Made by a program: the position numbers and the translations under genes. Positions 11,813-21,764 of a stretch of DNA of 64,000 nt are shown piece by piece (position 1 is the stretch's first letter; the number at the start of each line of letters is the position of its first letter). The notes under the pieces were generated by a model, which did no database searches, was not told the DNA's origin, and was given only the letters and a program-made list of their open reading frames with translations. Source of the DNA: Lithobates sylvaticus (lineage: Eukaryota > Chordata > Amphibia > Anura > Ranidae). The stretch spans positions 445,272,022 to 445,336,021 of the forward strand of contig CM053028.1 in NCBI GenBank assembly GCA_028564925.1. The letters are read 5' to 3'.

Positions 11813-12215
11813 TCTGGATCTCCAGATCTATATCATCTCCTATCCTGTAGGCCATGATATGCAAATTAATCTAACAGGATAGGAGGTTGCCAAAGTCCTA
11901 ATGGTCGGCAGCTAGAAAACGTCCACTGTGAAGGTAGGTGAGATACCCAGTTAGTACAGTACCAGTGTTATATAAGCAATAAGAGTATGATGGGAAGGAA
12001 AAAAGCCAAAGGCCTATATATCCCCTATCAAGGTGAGTAGAAAATTCTGGACAGCCGCACTCCAAATTAAATTTCTCGTGCCTTTATTAGAACATCAGGA
12101 TCACACATGGACAGATGTACATGTCACAGCAAAGTAATACAGAACCAAAAACAACTGACGCGTTTCACACTAAATGTAGTGCTTACTCTATGTCCCCTAG
12201 AGGACCACAAAATGT
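11813..12215. other. PLE-A copy 1 leader and junction zone
   Basis: No gene. The first part probably continues the 5' region of PLE-A copy 1. The part from about 12045 (GGACAGCCGCACTCC onward, with GACGCGTTTCACAC near 12158) has the look of another PLE terminal segment. Confidence 0.35.
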
Positions 12216-13708
12216 GCAAATATTAGAAACCATCAACTCACTATTGTATGTGCACTGCACCATCAAATTGATTTGCATAACAGGTACAGCGTCCCTTGAA
12301 ATGCAGGCTCACCAGTTAAGCTTCATGTACACTACTGCTGGTAAACGGACATTCAGAGGCAGTTGGATGCTTTTTTCAGCTGCTCCTGAACTCTCCTCTA
12401 TGTTATCTTATCAGTAAATGTACACAGGTTTGTTAAATGTCGTTTTTATGCAGTTGAGTTTAGAGGCCTTTTTTGGAAAGCAAAAAAATTTGTTCAGATG
12501 CTGAGTTTAGAGGCATTTCAAGCGCCAAACGCTTCTAAGCGCACCTAAACGCGGTAACTAGCGTTTAGCCACGTTTTGTTTACAGGCGTTTTTCATTTTT
12601 GGCTATTTTGAAAAAATATATATATATTTTTTTCAAACATTTCTAAACGCAATAAAATAAAAGGGAGCTGCGCTAAGAAAGTGAAAAGGCACCAAAGTGC
12701 AATGAATGAGGTGCACTGTACTAAATAGTTGATATGTGTATGTAAAACAATATAGAAGTTACTTATACACCCAGTGTGTATGTTATCAAATGCATATACA
12801 TAACAATAATATTTAGAACAAAATTTTGTATGTATGCCGTATATAGGTGAAACTACAAACACCCGGCTGGGCTTCCGGCCCCGTGATGGAAGCTCGGTAA
12901 ACCTAAAAATATTAGCATGTAGAACAAATGAATTATTCCTTAAATGCTGAAAAACCAAGAAAATTGTGATAAACAAATATCCCTATGGATATTCCTAAAT
13001 ACGGCCCTTATATTTTAAAGAGCGTAAAAAGTGAACACCCAGCTGGGCCTCTAGTTAAACATTAGAAACCCAGTGTGTAATGTGCATAATTAAATAAAAT
13101 CACGCTACCAAAAAGTTGAAAAGTGGAACCGTGATAATATAACAATGCAATTGGTAAACACCCACCAGGGCATCTAACATCACACCAATGGCACAGTGTG
13201 TGAGAATTGGTGCATATATATAGTGGCGCAACCCAAAAATGTAATATTAAATTATAATAAAATTGCAATAACGTTGGTATGGAAATATACACCCTGCTGT
13301 AATAAACGCCCGGCTGGGCGGAAGCACAATAATTTGAAAGTCCACAATGACGTGTTTTCAACTTCAAAATAAGCTATTCAATATAGCAAAAGTAAAGCAA
13401 ATCGTCCCAAAGTAAGAAAATCATGTACAAATGGAAGAAAGACGGTCTCTGCAGTAACTCTTGGTAGATTCGTGAAAACGTGACTTGTATGACACCACAG
13501 AAAATGTGTAGAGACCTCCACCATAGGGCACACTTGTCTTCTTACCAGAACTAGATGGTCCCTTTTTAGGGGGACCGTGCACGCAGGTGGCTCTCAACCC
13601 TAGCCAGGGGTGAACTTGCAGGACACACACGGGATCCTATGGATTCTTACGGATCGCTCCTATGCACCCACTCCAGACCAGGGATTCTCCTATCACCTCC
13701 GCTCAGGA

Positions 13709-14108
13709 TCAATCAGAATTTTATGATGCGTATTGGTACCGGGGAGAATGGAAAGAATGCTCGCATAGTATAAAATCCAAGGGTGGTTTATTAAGTGGTT
13801 TATTAAGTAAAAATAAAGGAAACACTTACAATGTGAAGGTTCTTTAAAAGGCAATACAGCGAGCCGGCCAGTCTCGCATAGACAGCTCCGGAGGAGCTAC
13901 GTCTTGACGCCACCGCAGCACGACGTAATCCCGCTACCACGGGCTGTCTATGCGAGACCGGCCGGCTCGCTGTATTGCCTTTTAAAGAACCTTCACATTG
14001 TAAGTGTTTCCTTTATTTTTACTTAATAAACCACCCTTGGATTTTATACTATGCGAGCATTCTTTCCATTCTCCCCGGTACCAATACGCATCATAAAATT
14101 CTGATTGA
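13709..14108. repeat. 400-bp near-perfect palindrome
   Basis: The left arm begins TCAATCAGAATTTTATGATG at 13709 and the right arm ends CATAAAATTCTGATTGA at 14108. The arms match closely up to a spacer of about 60 bp (13889-13945). The left arm has one extra copy of a short GTGGTTTATTAA unit near 13785-13805. Both arms contain AATAAA-like words. It sits directly against the first gag sequence of the Gypsy. No gene inside. Confidence 0.9.
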
Positions 14109-14131
14109 GAGAGGCAGTCAAGCAGCTCATA

Positions 14132-15352
14132 ATGTCATTATCCCCATGCCAGAAGTCATGGATAATGGACATGAGAAATGATGCTGGGTACACATACGCC
14201 TTAATAGAATGGAAGGAAGAGACTCCAGAGCAGTTCAGGAGCCAAAGCATACAGGCACCGAATGGCCAGGCCTACCAAGTGCTGCATGCGCTGCCGCGCA
14301 AGGGAGAAGGTTCTCCTATGAAAGCCATTCTATCCCCAAAGCAGGAAGAGCAGAAGGGCGCGGAAAGTCCCGCACCCACACAGACTACCCTTAGTGCAGA
14401 ACTGTGTGCTGTCCTAGGGGAGATTGTGACTCAGTGCAGAAGAGACCCCGGGGATTACCCAATGTCGGGATACAGGAAACTCCGGATGTTTTCAGGGAGG
14501 ACGCCTGTACCCTCGGGAGAAGAGGGATTTGAAGAGTGGTTAGATGGTGCCACGCAGGCCCTAGAAGAATGGGAGGTCTCAGAAGGCAGAAAGAAGCAAA
14601 GGATTGTTGAGAGCCTAAAAGGACCTGCCTTAGAGGCCATACGCAATCTGAAGACAAGCAAAAAGGATTGCACTGCCCAGGACTACATAGACATCCTGGA
14701 AAGTGTGTTTGGTGGGACAGAAAAAGTCACAGAACTTACCTATCAGCTGGAACACTGTTACCAGAAGACAGGGGAGAAGCTGTCAGAGTACATGGGACGC
14801 ATAGACAAGATCCTGCATAGGATTATCCTGAAGAAGGGGATAGATCCGGGGAAGGTAGATGAAGCCCGTGCCCAGCAGGTGATGAGGGGAGCCCAACCCC
14901 TGGACCCTGTCGCACTAATTCTACGCACCCGGCAGGATGGGAAGAGCCTGGACTACCCTGATCTCATTCGAATGGTCAGAGAAGAAGAGGCCATGTTGGA
15001 AGAGAAAAGGGAAAAGCAAGTGATGGGGTCTACAAAACTTCCAGTGGCCACGGTCAGGTCGGCCTTAACCCCTGAAAGAGAGACAGAACTAGATGCCCTG
15101 AAGTTGCAGATGTCCCAGATGATGGAGATACTGACATCTCTAGTGGCGAAAGAGACGCCAAGTCCCAAGAAAGAAACAAGCAGGAGGGAATTGTTTCCAG
15201 CTGTTTCAGCACCAGCATCCCCACCTGACTACGGTGAGATGATCTGTTTTAATTGTGGAGGAATTGGTCATATTGCAGCTGTATGTGCCAGCCCCAAGAA
15301 GAAGAAAACAGAAAGTCGCCAGCCGGCGGGAAACGCCAAAGGGCCCCGGTGA
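14132..15352 (+). CDS. gag: Gypsy gag (capsid and nucleocapsid), PNMA-like
   Basis: About 406 residues from the first ATG at 14132; the frame is open upstream to the junction with the palindrome, so the natural start is uncertain. The N-terminal part (DAGYTYALIEW) resembles the start of vertebrate PNMA proteins. The capsid-like core (YRKLRMFSGRTPVPSGEEGF, FEEWLDGATQALEEW, RIVESLKGPALEAIRNL) matches the PNMA/ZCC gag pattern, known to descend from Gypsy gags. A CCHC zinc knuckle (CFNCGGIGHIAAVC) lies at about 15244-15285, followed by a basic tail. It overlaps pol by about 100 bp in a different frame, as expected for -1 frameshift expression in this group. Confidence 0.9.
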   Translation: MSLSPCQKSWIMDMRNDAGYTYALIEWKEETPEQFRSQSIQAPNGQAYQVLHALPRKGEGSPMKAILSPKQEEQKGAESPAPTQTTLSAELCAVLGEIVTQCRRDPGDYPMSGYRKLRMFSGRTPVPSGEEGFEEWLDGATQALEEWEVSEGRKKQRIVESLKGPALEAIRNLKTSKKDCTAQDYIDILESVFGGTEKVTELTYQLEHCYQKTGEKLSEYMGRIDKILHRIILKKGIDPGKVDEARAQQVMRGAQPLDPVALILRTRQDGKSLDYPDLIRMVREEEAMLEEKREKQVMGSTKLPVATVRSALTPERETELDALKLQMSQMMEILTSLVAKETPSPKKETSRRELFPAVSAPASPPDYGEMICFNCGGIGHIAAVCASPKKKKTESRQPAGNAKGPR

Positions 15353-18300
15353 AGGAGTCAACCGGGTGCCCATCACCTTCAGTGAGCTCCAAGAAGCACA
15401 ACAGGAAGAGAAAGCGAGGAGATCAAACCCCTAAAAAGGGGCCCAGGGATCCTCAACCAAGGTGCACTCCAGAGAAAGGGGGCAAGACCCCTCCGAAGAG
15501 ACACAGCACTCCTAAACGTGAACTCTTCAAAGTGAGAGATAACAATGTCCCTCAACGGGTTCACACTCCCACTAAGAGGGAGAAAATTAATGCATACCAG
15601 GCTCAAGAAAGGATCAAGCGCAAATCCAGTGAGAAGGAAAAGAGTCCCAAGAAGAAGGTAGCATTAACTCGGCCCTACCCAGAAGAGCTGGTCGGCCCAT
15701 CTCCTACTGTACCCATCCAAGTGGAAGGAGTGTATACGAAGGCTCTCCTAGACACTGGAGCACAAGTGACCCTATTGTACAGGGACTTCTATGACAGATA
15801 CCTGAGTCATCTGCCAATACAGAAGATAGAAGAGTTGGAGATACGGGGATTGGGAACTCAGAGTTTCCCCTATGATGGCTACCTATCCATACGGTTGACG
15901 TTTGACCCATCCGTAGCTGGGAAGTCTGAAGTGTTCGACACCCTGGCAGTGGTGTGCCCTCGCCCACCAGGAACCAGCAAGATGTCCCTGATCATAGGGA
16001 CAAACACGGATCTAGTCAGAAGGCTTCTGACTCCCCTGGTGAAGAAAGAGAATCTTTCAACTCCCAAGATCCATCCCATGCTGAAGGCAGCCTACCAGCG
16101 GTTGGTCCTAGAGCAGAAGACCCCAAGTGAGGGGATAGGAAGGGTATGGAGGCTTGGAAAAGAAGGAGCAGTGTTACAGCCTGGAGAGGTGACCTGCATG
16201 AGAGCCACGGTGAAACTTACTTGGGAGCAGCCTGGCCCCTTTGTAATGTTGGAACCCGACCCAATGGAGGGTCACTCAGGTCTGGAGGTGATACCAGAAG
16301 TAATTTCACTGAAGGACCTGAAGAAGGCTAGAGGAAGAGTCCCTGTCAGTGTGAGGAACCCCACGGAGCAGCCCGTGGAGATCCCTGCCAGGATGCTTCT
16401 GGGACAGGTGAGTCCTGCTGTCCCAGTTGGCTGGTCAGAAGTGAAGGGGACGGGTGAAGGAGAAGATGTTTGGAAGAAACTCTCCATGGAAAACCCAAAC
16501 CTACCTGGAGCTTGGAAAGAGAGAGCCAAGGCCCAGCTGACCAGATGGGAGAAGATTTTCTCTAAAGATGAGTTTGATGTGGGGTGTGCGAGGAGTGCCA
16601 CCCACCGTATCCGCATGCAAGAGGACAAGCCATTCAGAGAGAGAGTCAGGCGAGTCCCGCTAGCAGATCTGGAGGATCTGAGAGAGCAGCTTGCGGAACT
16701 GAAGAAGACGGGAGTGATTAGGGAGTCCAGAAGCCCCTATGCCTCCCCCATAGTGGTAGTCAGGAAGAAGAATGGGTCATTGAGGCTCTGCATTGACTAC
16801 AGAACTCTCAACAGGAGGACCATTCCTGACCAGTACACCACGCCAAGGATAGAAGATGCCTTACAGAGTTTATCTGGAGCTAAGTGGTTCAGTGTGATGG
16901 ACCTCAAGAGTGGGTATTACCAAATCCCCATGCATCCAGAAGATAGAGAAAAGACTGCCTTCATAACCCCAGTAGGATTCTTTGAGTTCAACAGGATGCC
17001 CCAGGGCCTATCTGGAGCTCCTGCTACGTTTCAACGCCTAATGGAAAGGACAGTTGGAGACATGAACCTCATAGAAGTCCTTGTGTACCTGGACGATGTC
17101 ATTGTCTTTGGAAAGACTTTGGAAGAACATGAAGCCAGATTGGAGAAAGTACTGAAGAGGCTCAGTGAAGAGGGACTCAAACTTTCTCCCGAGAAGTGTC
17201 GGTTCTATCAGTCTTCTGTGAACTATCTGGGACACATAGTGTCTGAAAAAGGAGTGGCTACAGACCCTGAGAAGTTGGAGGCAGTTACTTCGTGGCCAAG
17301 GCCCACAACAGTTACAGAACTTCGGTCTTTCTTGGGGTTCTGCTCCTACTACCGCAGGTTTGTGGATGGGTTTGCCCGCATTGCCAAACCCCTAAACGAG
17401 CTGCTCAAGACAGAAGGAGAGGAAGATGGGTTGGGGCCTAGGAGGCCCGGTGAGTCGGTTCAAGACCAATGGAATTCAAGGTGTGAAGAGGCTTTCAGAA
17501 CCTTGAAGAGAAGTCTCACCACAGCCCCAGTTTTGGCCTACGCTGACCCCACTAGACCATATGAGCTACATGTTGATGCCAGCCATGAGGGCCTAGGTGG
17601 AGTACTCTACCAGGAGTACGAAGACCAGCTGCGACCAGTGGCTTATGTGAGCCGGAGCCTGACCCCCTCCGAGAAGAACTATCCCACCCACAAGTTGGAG
17701 TTCTTAGCCCTCAAGTGGGCAGTTGTTGACAAACTGAGAGACTATCTGTATGGGGCCGAGTTTACTGTAAAGACAGATAACAACCCCTTGACCTATCTAT
17801 TCACCACCGCCAAGCTGGATGCAACTGGACACAGATGGTTGGCGGCGTTGTCTGGATTCAATTTCAGTCTCAAGTACAGACCAGGGGCTGGAAATAGGGA
17901 TGCCCTGTCCCGAAGATCCCATGTCATAGCTGATGATTGGGAAGACTGGACCCAAGTGGCACCAGATGGAGTGCGAGCCCTTTGTCAGGGGGCTGAACTC
18001 CAAGCCAGAGGAGGATCCAGAGCTGAAGAGGTAGGAGTTACCACAGTGGGAGTCCCGAAGTGTTACTGTGGGGTAACTCAACTAGAAGAAGAGTGTCTAC
18101 CGAAGCTGTCCAAGAAGGAGTTAAGGTGCGACCAATTGGAAGACCCCATGGGGAAATTGGTCCTGGAAGCCCTGGAAGACAAGAGTCCAGAGGGACTTCG
18201 CCATCACCCTTCTAAAGAAGCTCGCCTACTGAGGAGAGAGTTGGACAAGCTACAGGTGCATCAGGGGGTAGTCTACCGAAGGGGCCCCTCTGATGGCCCA

Positions 18301-20427
18301 GAAGACAAGTGGCAGTTGTTTCTCCCAGAGAAGCATCGAGAGACTGTGCTGATTGCCTTACATGACCAGCATGGTCACTTGGGAGCAGAGAAAACCTTCC
18401 AACTTGTCAGAGACCGGTTTTATTGGCCCTGCATGAGGGCCGAAGTGGAGGAGTATTGCCATTCCTGTGCAAGATGCATTCAGAGAAAGACTTTACCCCA
18501 TCAAGCTGCCCCAATGGGCCACCTACAGAGTCAAGGTCCAATGGATCTGGTATGCATTGATTTTCTCTGCCTCGAACCCGATTTGAGCGGATTGGGAAAT
18601 GTTCTGGTGGTAACCGACCATTTCACTCGTTATGCTCAGGCTTTCCCAACCAAGGACCAGAAGGCCTCTACAGTAGCCAAGGTACTTCTGGAGAAGTACT
18701 TTGTTCACTATGGACTGCCACAGAGAATCCATTCAGACCAAGGAAGGGACTTTGAGAGTCGCCTGATCAGGAAGCTACTAGATTCTCTGGGAGTAGAGAA
18801 GACTAGAACTACACCATATCACCCTCAAGGTGATGCCCAGCCTGAAAGGTTCAACAGGACCCTATTGAACATGTTGGGGACTTTAGAAACAGAGAAGAAG
18901 CAACATTGGAGTCAACACATTTCAGCTCTGGTGCATGCCTACAATTGCACCACAAGTGATGTGACAGGTTTTTCCCCTTACCGACTTATGTTTGGGAGAG
19001 AAGCAAGATTGCCAGTGGATTTGGCCTTTGGCATTTCCTTAGACCATGCCTCTGCTGCCTCCCACAAAGGATATGTGGACAGACTGAGGCACAGTCTGAA
19101 GATAGCTTATGAGAAAGCTCAAGCGGCCTCTGACCAGAGGGGGGCCCGAAATAAGAGGAACTTTGATTTGAAAGTTAGAGTACAGGACCTACAGCCTGGG
19201 GACCGTGTACTGTTACGAAATCTAGGGATTCCTGGAAAACACAAGATTGCTGACAGATGGAGATCAGAGCCATATATCATCTGTAGAAAACTTCCAGGAT
19301 TGCCTGTCTACAAGTTGAAGCCAGAAGGAAGAGTGGGGCCTTTGAAGACCTGGCATAGGAATCATTTGCTCCCACTCACTGAAGCAGTCAGAATGCCTCC
19401 AGCAAGAGACGTACCTGAATCTGTTTCCATTCTGGATACCCCCAGGCCTAACACTAGGTCTCAGACATCCCAAGTTAAGGGTGGACAGGACCCCCAACCA
19501 GAAGAAGAAAGAGGAGAACTGGAATGGCTATGGCCTTCCTCAACTCCAGGAAATTCTGCCATAGATCTTCCACCTACTGAAGGGGGGGAAGATGGAACAT
19601 TGAACCCAGAAGCCACAGAGTTTGTGCCATTCAGTGTTGTGCCTGAGTGCTGGGAAGATATCCCTGGTCTCTACCCAGAAGAAGAAGTAGATGTTCCAGA
19701 ACCAGAGATGTTGCCAGCATGTGTTCCTGAAGAAGTTCCAAGAGAGCAGAGAGCTCGCAGAAGTGTGAAGCCTCCCAAGAAGTTAACTTACCCCAAGATG
19801 GGAGAAAGTTCAGAGGACTCTGTTACCACAGCAAGGAGAAGTGCTGAAAGCCCTGACCCATCCACTGTTCATTTGGTGGAGGGCAACCCCAGCTCACTCT
19901 CTGGCACAGTTAAACAGGTCGCCCACACTGAAGTGACCTGTAGACAGGACAGCTCCCCATCTTGTGTTAATTGGTCGGAGGCTCCCCTGTCTAAATTATG
20001 TGAACGTGTTGTTACCAAGGACGCTTGTAGTTTGAACACTGTCTTTGGGGACCAAAGATTCAAAGTGGGGGGAGTGTGTAGCGGGGTCGTACCCCTTTTA
20101 GGGGAAGAGACTACATCCCCCATGATTCCCCAGGCTCCCGGGCTGCTTGTTTCCGCCCGAGAGGCTGCTGGGGGAGGTTATAAAACGGAAGAGCGGAGAC
20201 CGCCTCTTCCTCTTGGGACACTTCCTCTTCTGAAGCCTCACCTGACTGGTCTCCCTCTCATGACTGAGCTTGTGACGCGGAGACTGGTGCCAGCGGAGAC
20301 ACCTGTGCGGACCGGAGCTGAAGGCCTGAAGCCTGGGCCTTGCAGCAGATGGAGTGAGACTCTCATCCCTCAGAGTCAGCAGCAGCGGAGCGGAGACTCT
20401 TCCCTACAGTCGGTCGGTCGGAGCTGA
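15253..20427 (+). CDS. pol: Gypsy pol polyprotein
   Basis: About 1,724 residues, in the -1 frame relative to gag; the left coordinate is where the frame opens, not a start codon. In order: a basic linker, aspartic protease with LLDTGAQ (near residue 167), RT with YLDD (near 612), RNase H with HVDAS (near 775) and TDNNPLTYL, integrase with an HHCC zinc domain (residues about 1040-1080), a DDE core (CIDF, SDQGRDFES, ERFNRTL; about 1100-1200) and a GPY/F-like C-terminal module (about 1310-1375). A further 350-residue acidic, proline-rich tail follows and its reading runs into the LTR. No envelope gene was recognised. Confidence 0.95.
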   Translation: MWRNWSYCSCMCQPQEEENRKSPAGGKRQRAPVKESTGCPSPSVSSKKHNRKRKRGDQTPKKGPRDPQPRCTPEKGGKTPPKRHSTPKRELFKVRDNNVPQRVHTPTKREKINAYQAQERIKRKSSEKEKSPKKKVALTRPYPEELVGPSPTVPIQVEGVYTKALLDTGAQVTLLYRDFYDRYLSHLPIQKIEELEIRGLGTQSFPYDGYLSIRLTFDPSVAGKSEVFDTLAVVCPRPPGTSKMSLIIGTNTDLVRRLLTPLVKKENLSTPKIHPMLKAAYQRLVLEQKTPSEGIGRVWRLGKEGAVLQPGEVTCMRATVKLTWEQPGPFVMLEPDPMEGHSGLEVIPEVISLKDLKKARGRVPVSVRNPTEQPVEIPARMLLGQVSPAVPVGWSEVKGTGEGEDVWKKLSMENPNLPGAWKERAKAQLTRWEKIFSKDEFDVGCARSATHRIRMQEDKPFRERVRRVPLADLEDLREQLAELKKTGVIRESRSPYASPIVVVRKKNGSLRLCIDYRTLNRRTIPDQYTTPRIEDALQSLSGAKWFSVMDLKSGYYQIPMHPEDREKTAFITPVGFFEFNRMPQGLSGAPATFQRLMERTVGDMNLIEVLVYLDDVIVFGKTLEEHEARLEKVLKRLSEEGLKLSPEKCRFYQSSVNYLGHIVSEKGVATDPEKLEAVTSWPRPTTVTELRSFLGFCSYYRRFVDGFARIAKPLNELLKTEGEEDGLGPRRPGESVQDQWNSRCEEAFRTLKRSLTTAPVLAYADPTRPYELHVDASHEGLGGVLYQEYEDQLRPVAYVSRSLTPSEKNYPTHKLEFLALKWAVVDKLRDYLYGAEFTVKTDNNPLTYLFTTAKLDATGHRWLAALSGFNFSLKYRPGAGNRDALSRRSHVIADDWEDWTQVAPDGVRALCQGAELQARGGSRAEEVGVTTVGVPKCYCGVTQLEEECLPKLSKKELRCDQLEDPMGKLVLEALEDKSPEGLRHHPSKEARLLRRELDKLQVHQGVVYRRGPSDGPEDKWQLFLPEKHRETVLIALHDQHGHLGAEKTFQLVRDRFYWPCMRAEVEEYCHSCARCIQRKTLPHQAAPMGHLQSQGPMDLVCIDFLCLEPDLSGLGNVLVVTDHFTRYAQAFPTKDQKASTVAKVLLEKYFVHYGLPQRIHSDQGRDFESRLIRKLLDSLGVEKTRTTPYHPQGDAQPERFNRTLLNMLGTLETEKKQHWSQHISALVHAYNCTTSDVTGFSPYRLMFGREARLPVDLAFGISLDHASAASHKGYVDRLRHSLKIAYEKAQAASDQRGARNKRNFDLKVRVQDLQPGDRVLLRNLGIPGKHKIADRWRSEPYIICRKLPGLPVYKLKPEGRVGPLKTWHRNHLLPLTEAVRMPPARDVPESVSILDTPRPNTRSQTSQVKGGQDPQPEEERGELEWLWPSSTPGNSAIDLPPTEGGEDGTLNPEATEFVPFSVVPECWEDIPGLYPEEEVDVPEPEMLPACVPEEVPREQRARRSVKPPKKLTYPKMGESSEDSVTTARRSAESPDPSTVHLVEGNPSSLSGTVKQVAHTEVTCRQDSSPSCVNWSEAPLSKLCERVVTKDACSLNTVFGDQRFKVGGVCSGVVPLLGEETTSPMIPQAPGLLVSAREAAGGGYKTEERRPPLPLGTLPLLKPHLTGLPLMTELVTRRLVPAETPVRTGAEGLKPGPCSRWSETLIPQSQQQRSGDSSLQSVGRS

Positions 20428-21131
20428 GGACCGGAGCGCAGGGGCTGTGACTGAGGAGACCAGAGCCGCCATTGGAGGGACCGGAGCTGAGGACGGTACC
20501 CAAGGATTGGTGAGAGAGCTGAGAGGCTCATCCTGCATTGATACACACGTTTTATGCCTATTGAACTGCCTAGGCGCAATTTACTTCAGAGCAGCAAATG
20601 TTACTTTCTGTGGATTACAAATACACCATTTAAAGCTACATGTGCACCACCTCTACAGATTTATTGCCGGTGAAGAACACTGTACTAGTACAAGGACTGA
20701 GCTCTATTGCTAGGGATCAGGCCTGGTCCGTTAGGTAGGCGCAGATAGATTTATTGCACCTCAGGGGTGCATAGCAGACAGTCGCCACACTTGGCGCTCC
20801 GTTTCCTCATTGCTAGTTGGTACATATGTGTGTACATGTTAAAGTGCATATTGCAGGGACCTGCTAAAGTATTGTGAGTCATATGTTTAAATGCATGTTA
20901 CTATTTCTTTTCCTTACTGACAAAGTAAAGCCAGTTATTCTTATCTCAGCAGTCTGCTTGTGAGTTCATACCCATTACACTTAGAGTATAAGTGATGTTT
21001 ATATGTGCATAGATTCATACCCCTTGACTAACTATGCCAGAGCGGGTAGAGCAAATTGCCGGGGGTTGGTGGAGCTGTACTCAGGGACCCAAAACAAACC
21101 AGCGGCTCTCTTAACTGGGGGTAGCGCTACA
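20077..21131 (+). repeat. Gypsy 3' LTR
   Basis: It starts TGTAGCGGGG at 20077, right after a purine-rich tract (CAAAGTGGGGGGAG, a polypurine-tract candidate), and ends GGTAGCGCTACA at 21131, giving inverted ends TGTAGCG...CGCTACA. A TATA-like TATAAAA is at 20179-20185, a plausible LTR promoter. PLE-C sequence follows directly. Confidence 0.8.
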
Positions 21132-21481
21132 TGCATTTGATAACATACGCACTGGGTGTATAAGTAACTTCTATATTGTTTTACATACACATATCAACTA
21201 TTTAGTACAGTGCACCTCATTCATTGCACTTTGGTGCCTTTTCACTTTCTTAGCGCAGCTCCCTTTTATTTTATTTTGATTGATGTAGTATAACATTTTG
21301 AGCAGCAGCTTTACTCACTTAGATAGCGCGATTTTTTCTCTTTAAACATTTCTAAACGCAAACACAGCAAAACGCCGTTAAACGCAGCATGTAAACGCAG
21401 CAAAACGGACGTTTTAAACGTGGGTTACTATCTGTCAAGTTAAATCGTTCAGGAGAGGTTGTAAAAACATCCCGTGTACAT

Positions 21482-21723
21482 TAAGGCCCCTTTCACACTT
21501 GTGCGACTTCAAAGTCACACGATTTTGCCGCAATTTCAAGGAATGGCTGTGTAAGTGGCATCAAAATCGGACCAAAGTAGTGCAGGGACTACTTTGAAGT
21601 CGGAACGACTTGAAGTCGTACTAATATGAATGGCTGTCATTGGAAATCATGGGGAACGACTTGTCATGCTACTTTCCAGTCCCAAATTGTGGGACAAGTC
21701 GTATAAGTGTGAAAGGGGCCTAA
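21482..21723. repeat. TAA-flanked MITE with GGCCCCTTTCACAC ends
   Basis: The element begins GGCCCCTTTCACACTTGTGC and ends GTGTGAAAGGGGCC, with TAA on both sides (21482-21484, 21721-21723). About 236 bp, no gene. Internal CGACTT/AAGTCG words recur. TSD and ends fit a Harbinger-type MITE. Confidence 0.7.
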
Positions 21724-21764
21724 GCCTTATGGTGCTGTCTCTGGGACTTAAAACTCTAACAGAA

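Larger units (their letters stand above)
8003..11990 (-). mobile_element. Penelope-like element PLE-A, copy 1
   Basis: Minus-strand retroelement. Its tail (8003-9225) matches 12216-12319, 21723-21764 and 22765-23895 of copy 2 in the same order. The coding part (9233-11149) has an N-terminal region and Penelope reverse transcriptase. The GIY-YIG endonuclease seen in copy 2 is absent: 9225 joins tail sequence directly to a conserved stretch before the zinc-finger linker. A solo LTR splits the 5' part at 11150-11807. The 5' end near 11990 is not precisely defined. Confidence 0.8.
14109..21131 (+). mobile_element. Ty3/Gypsy retrotransposon with PNMA-type gag
   Basis: Parts in order: gag, pol (protease, RT, RNase H, integrase) and one LTR on the right (20077-21131). 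The gag and pol frames are long and open, so the copy looks young. A matching left LTR was not recognised in the window, so the element is incomplete and LTR-to-LTR dating is not possible. It lies inside PLE-C: right after the LTR the PLE-C sequence resumes at 21132. Confidence 0.93.
12653..21343. mobile_element. PLE-C, foldback PLE-like element with 18-bp target duplication, hosting a Gypsy
   Basis: The word AAACATTTCTAAACGCAA stands at 12635-12652 and 21344-21361. Inside, 12653-12800 is repeated in inverted orientation at 21132-21281 with few differences. The right end is 58 bp longer (21286-21343, ending near GCGCGATTTTTTCTC). The left interior (12800-13708) has no gene but shows four diverged words of the form ACACCCGGCTGGGC (about 12860, 13036, 13160, 13300). 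A palindrome and a Gypsy fill the middle. Assignment to the PLE group is by analogy with PLE-A and PLE-D. Confidence 0.55.
12316..21484. repeat. TTAA MITE rich in AAACGC words, split by PLE-C
   Basis: Left part 12316-12652 and right part 21344-21484 are the two halves of one MITE. It has TTAA at both ends (12316-12319, 21481-21484), inverted ends around ATGTACAC/GTGTACAT, and repeated AAACGC-type words inside (12520-12590, 21355-21420). It was split at 12635-12652 by the PLE-C insertion. Confidence 0.6.
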
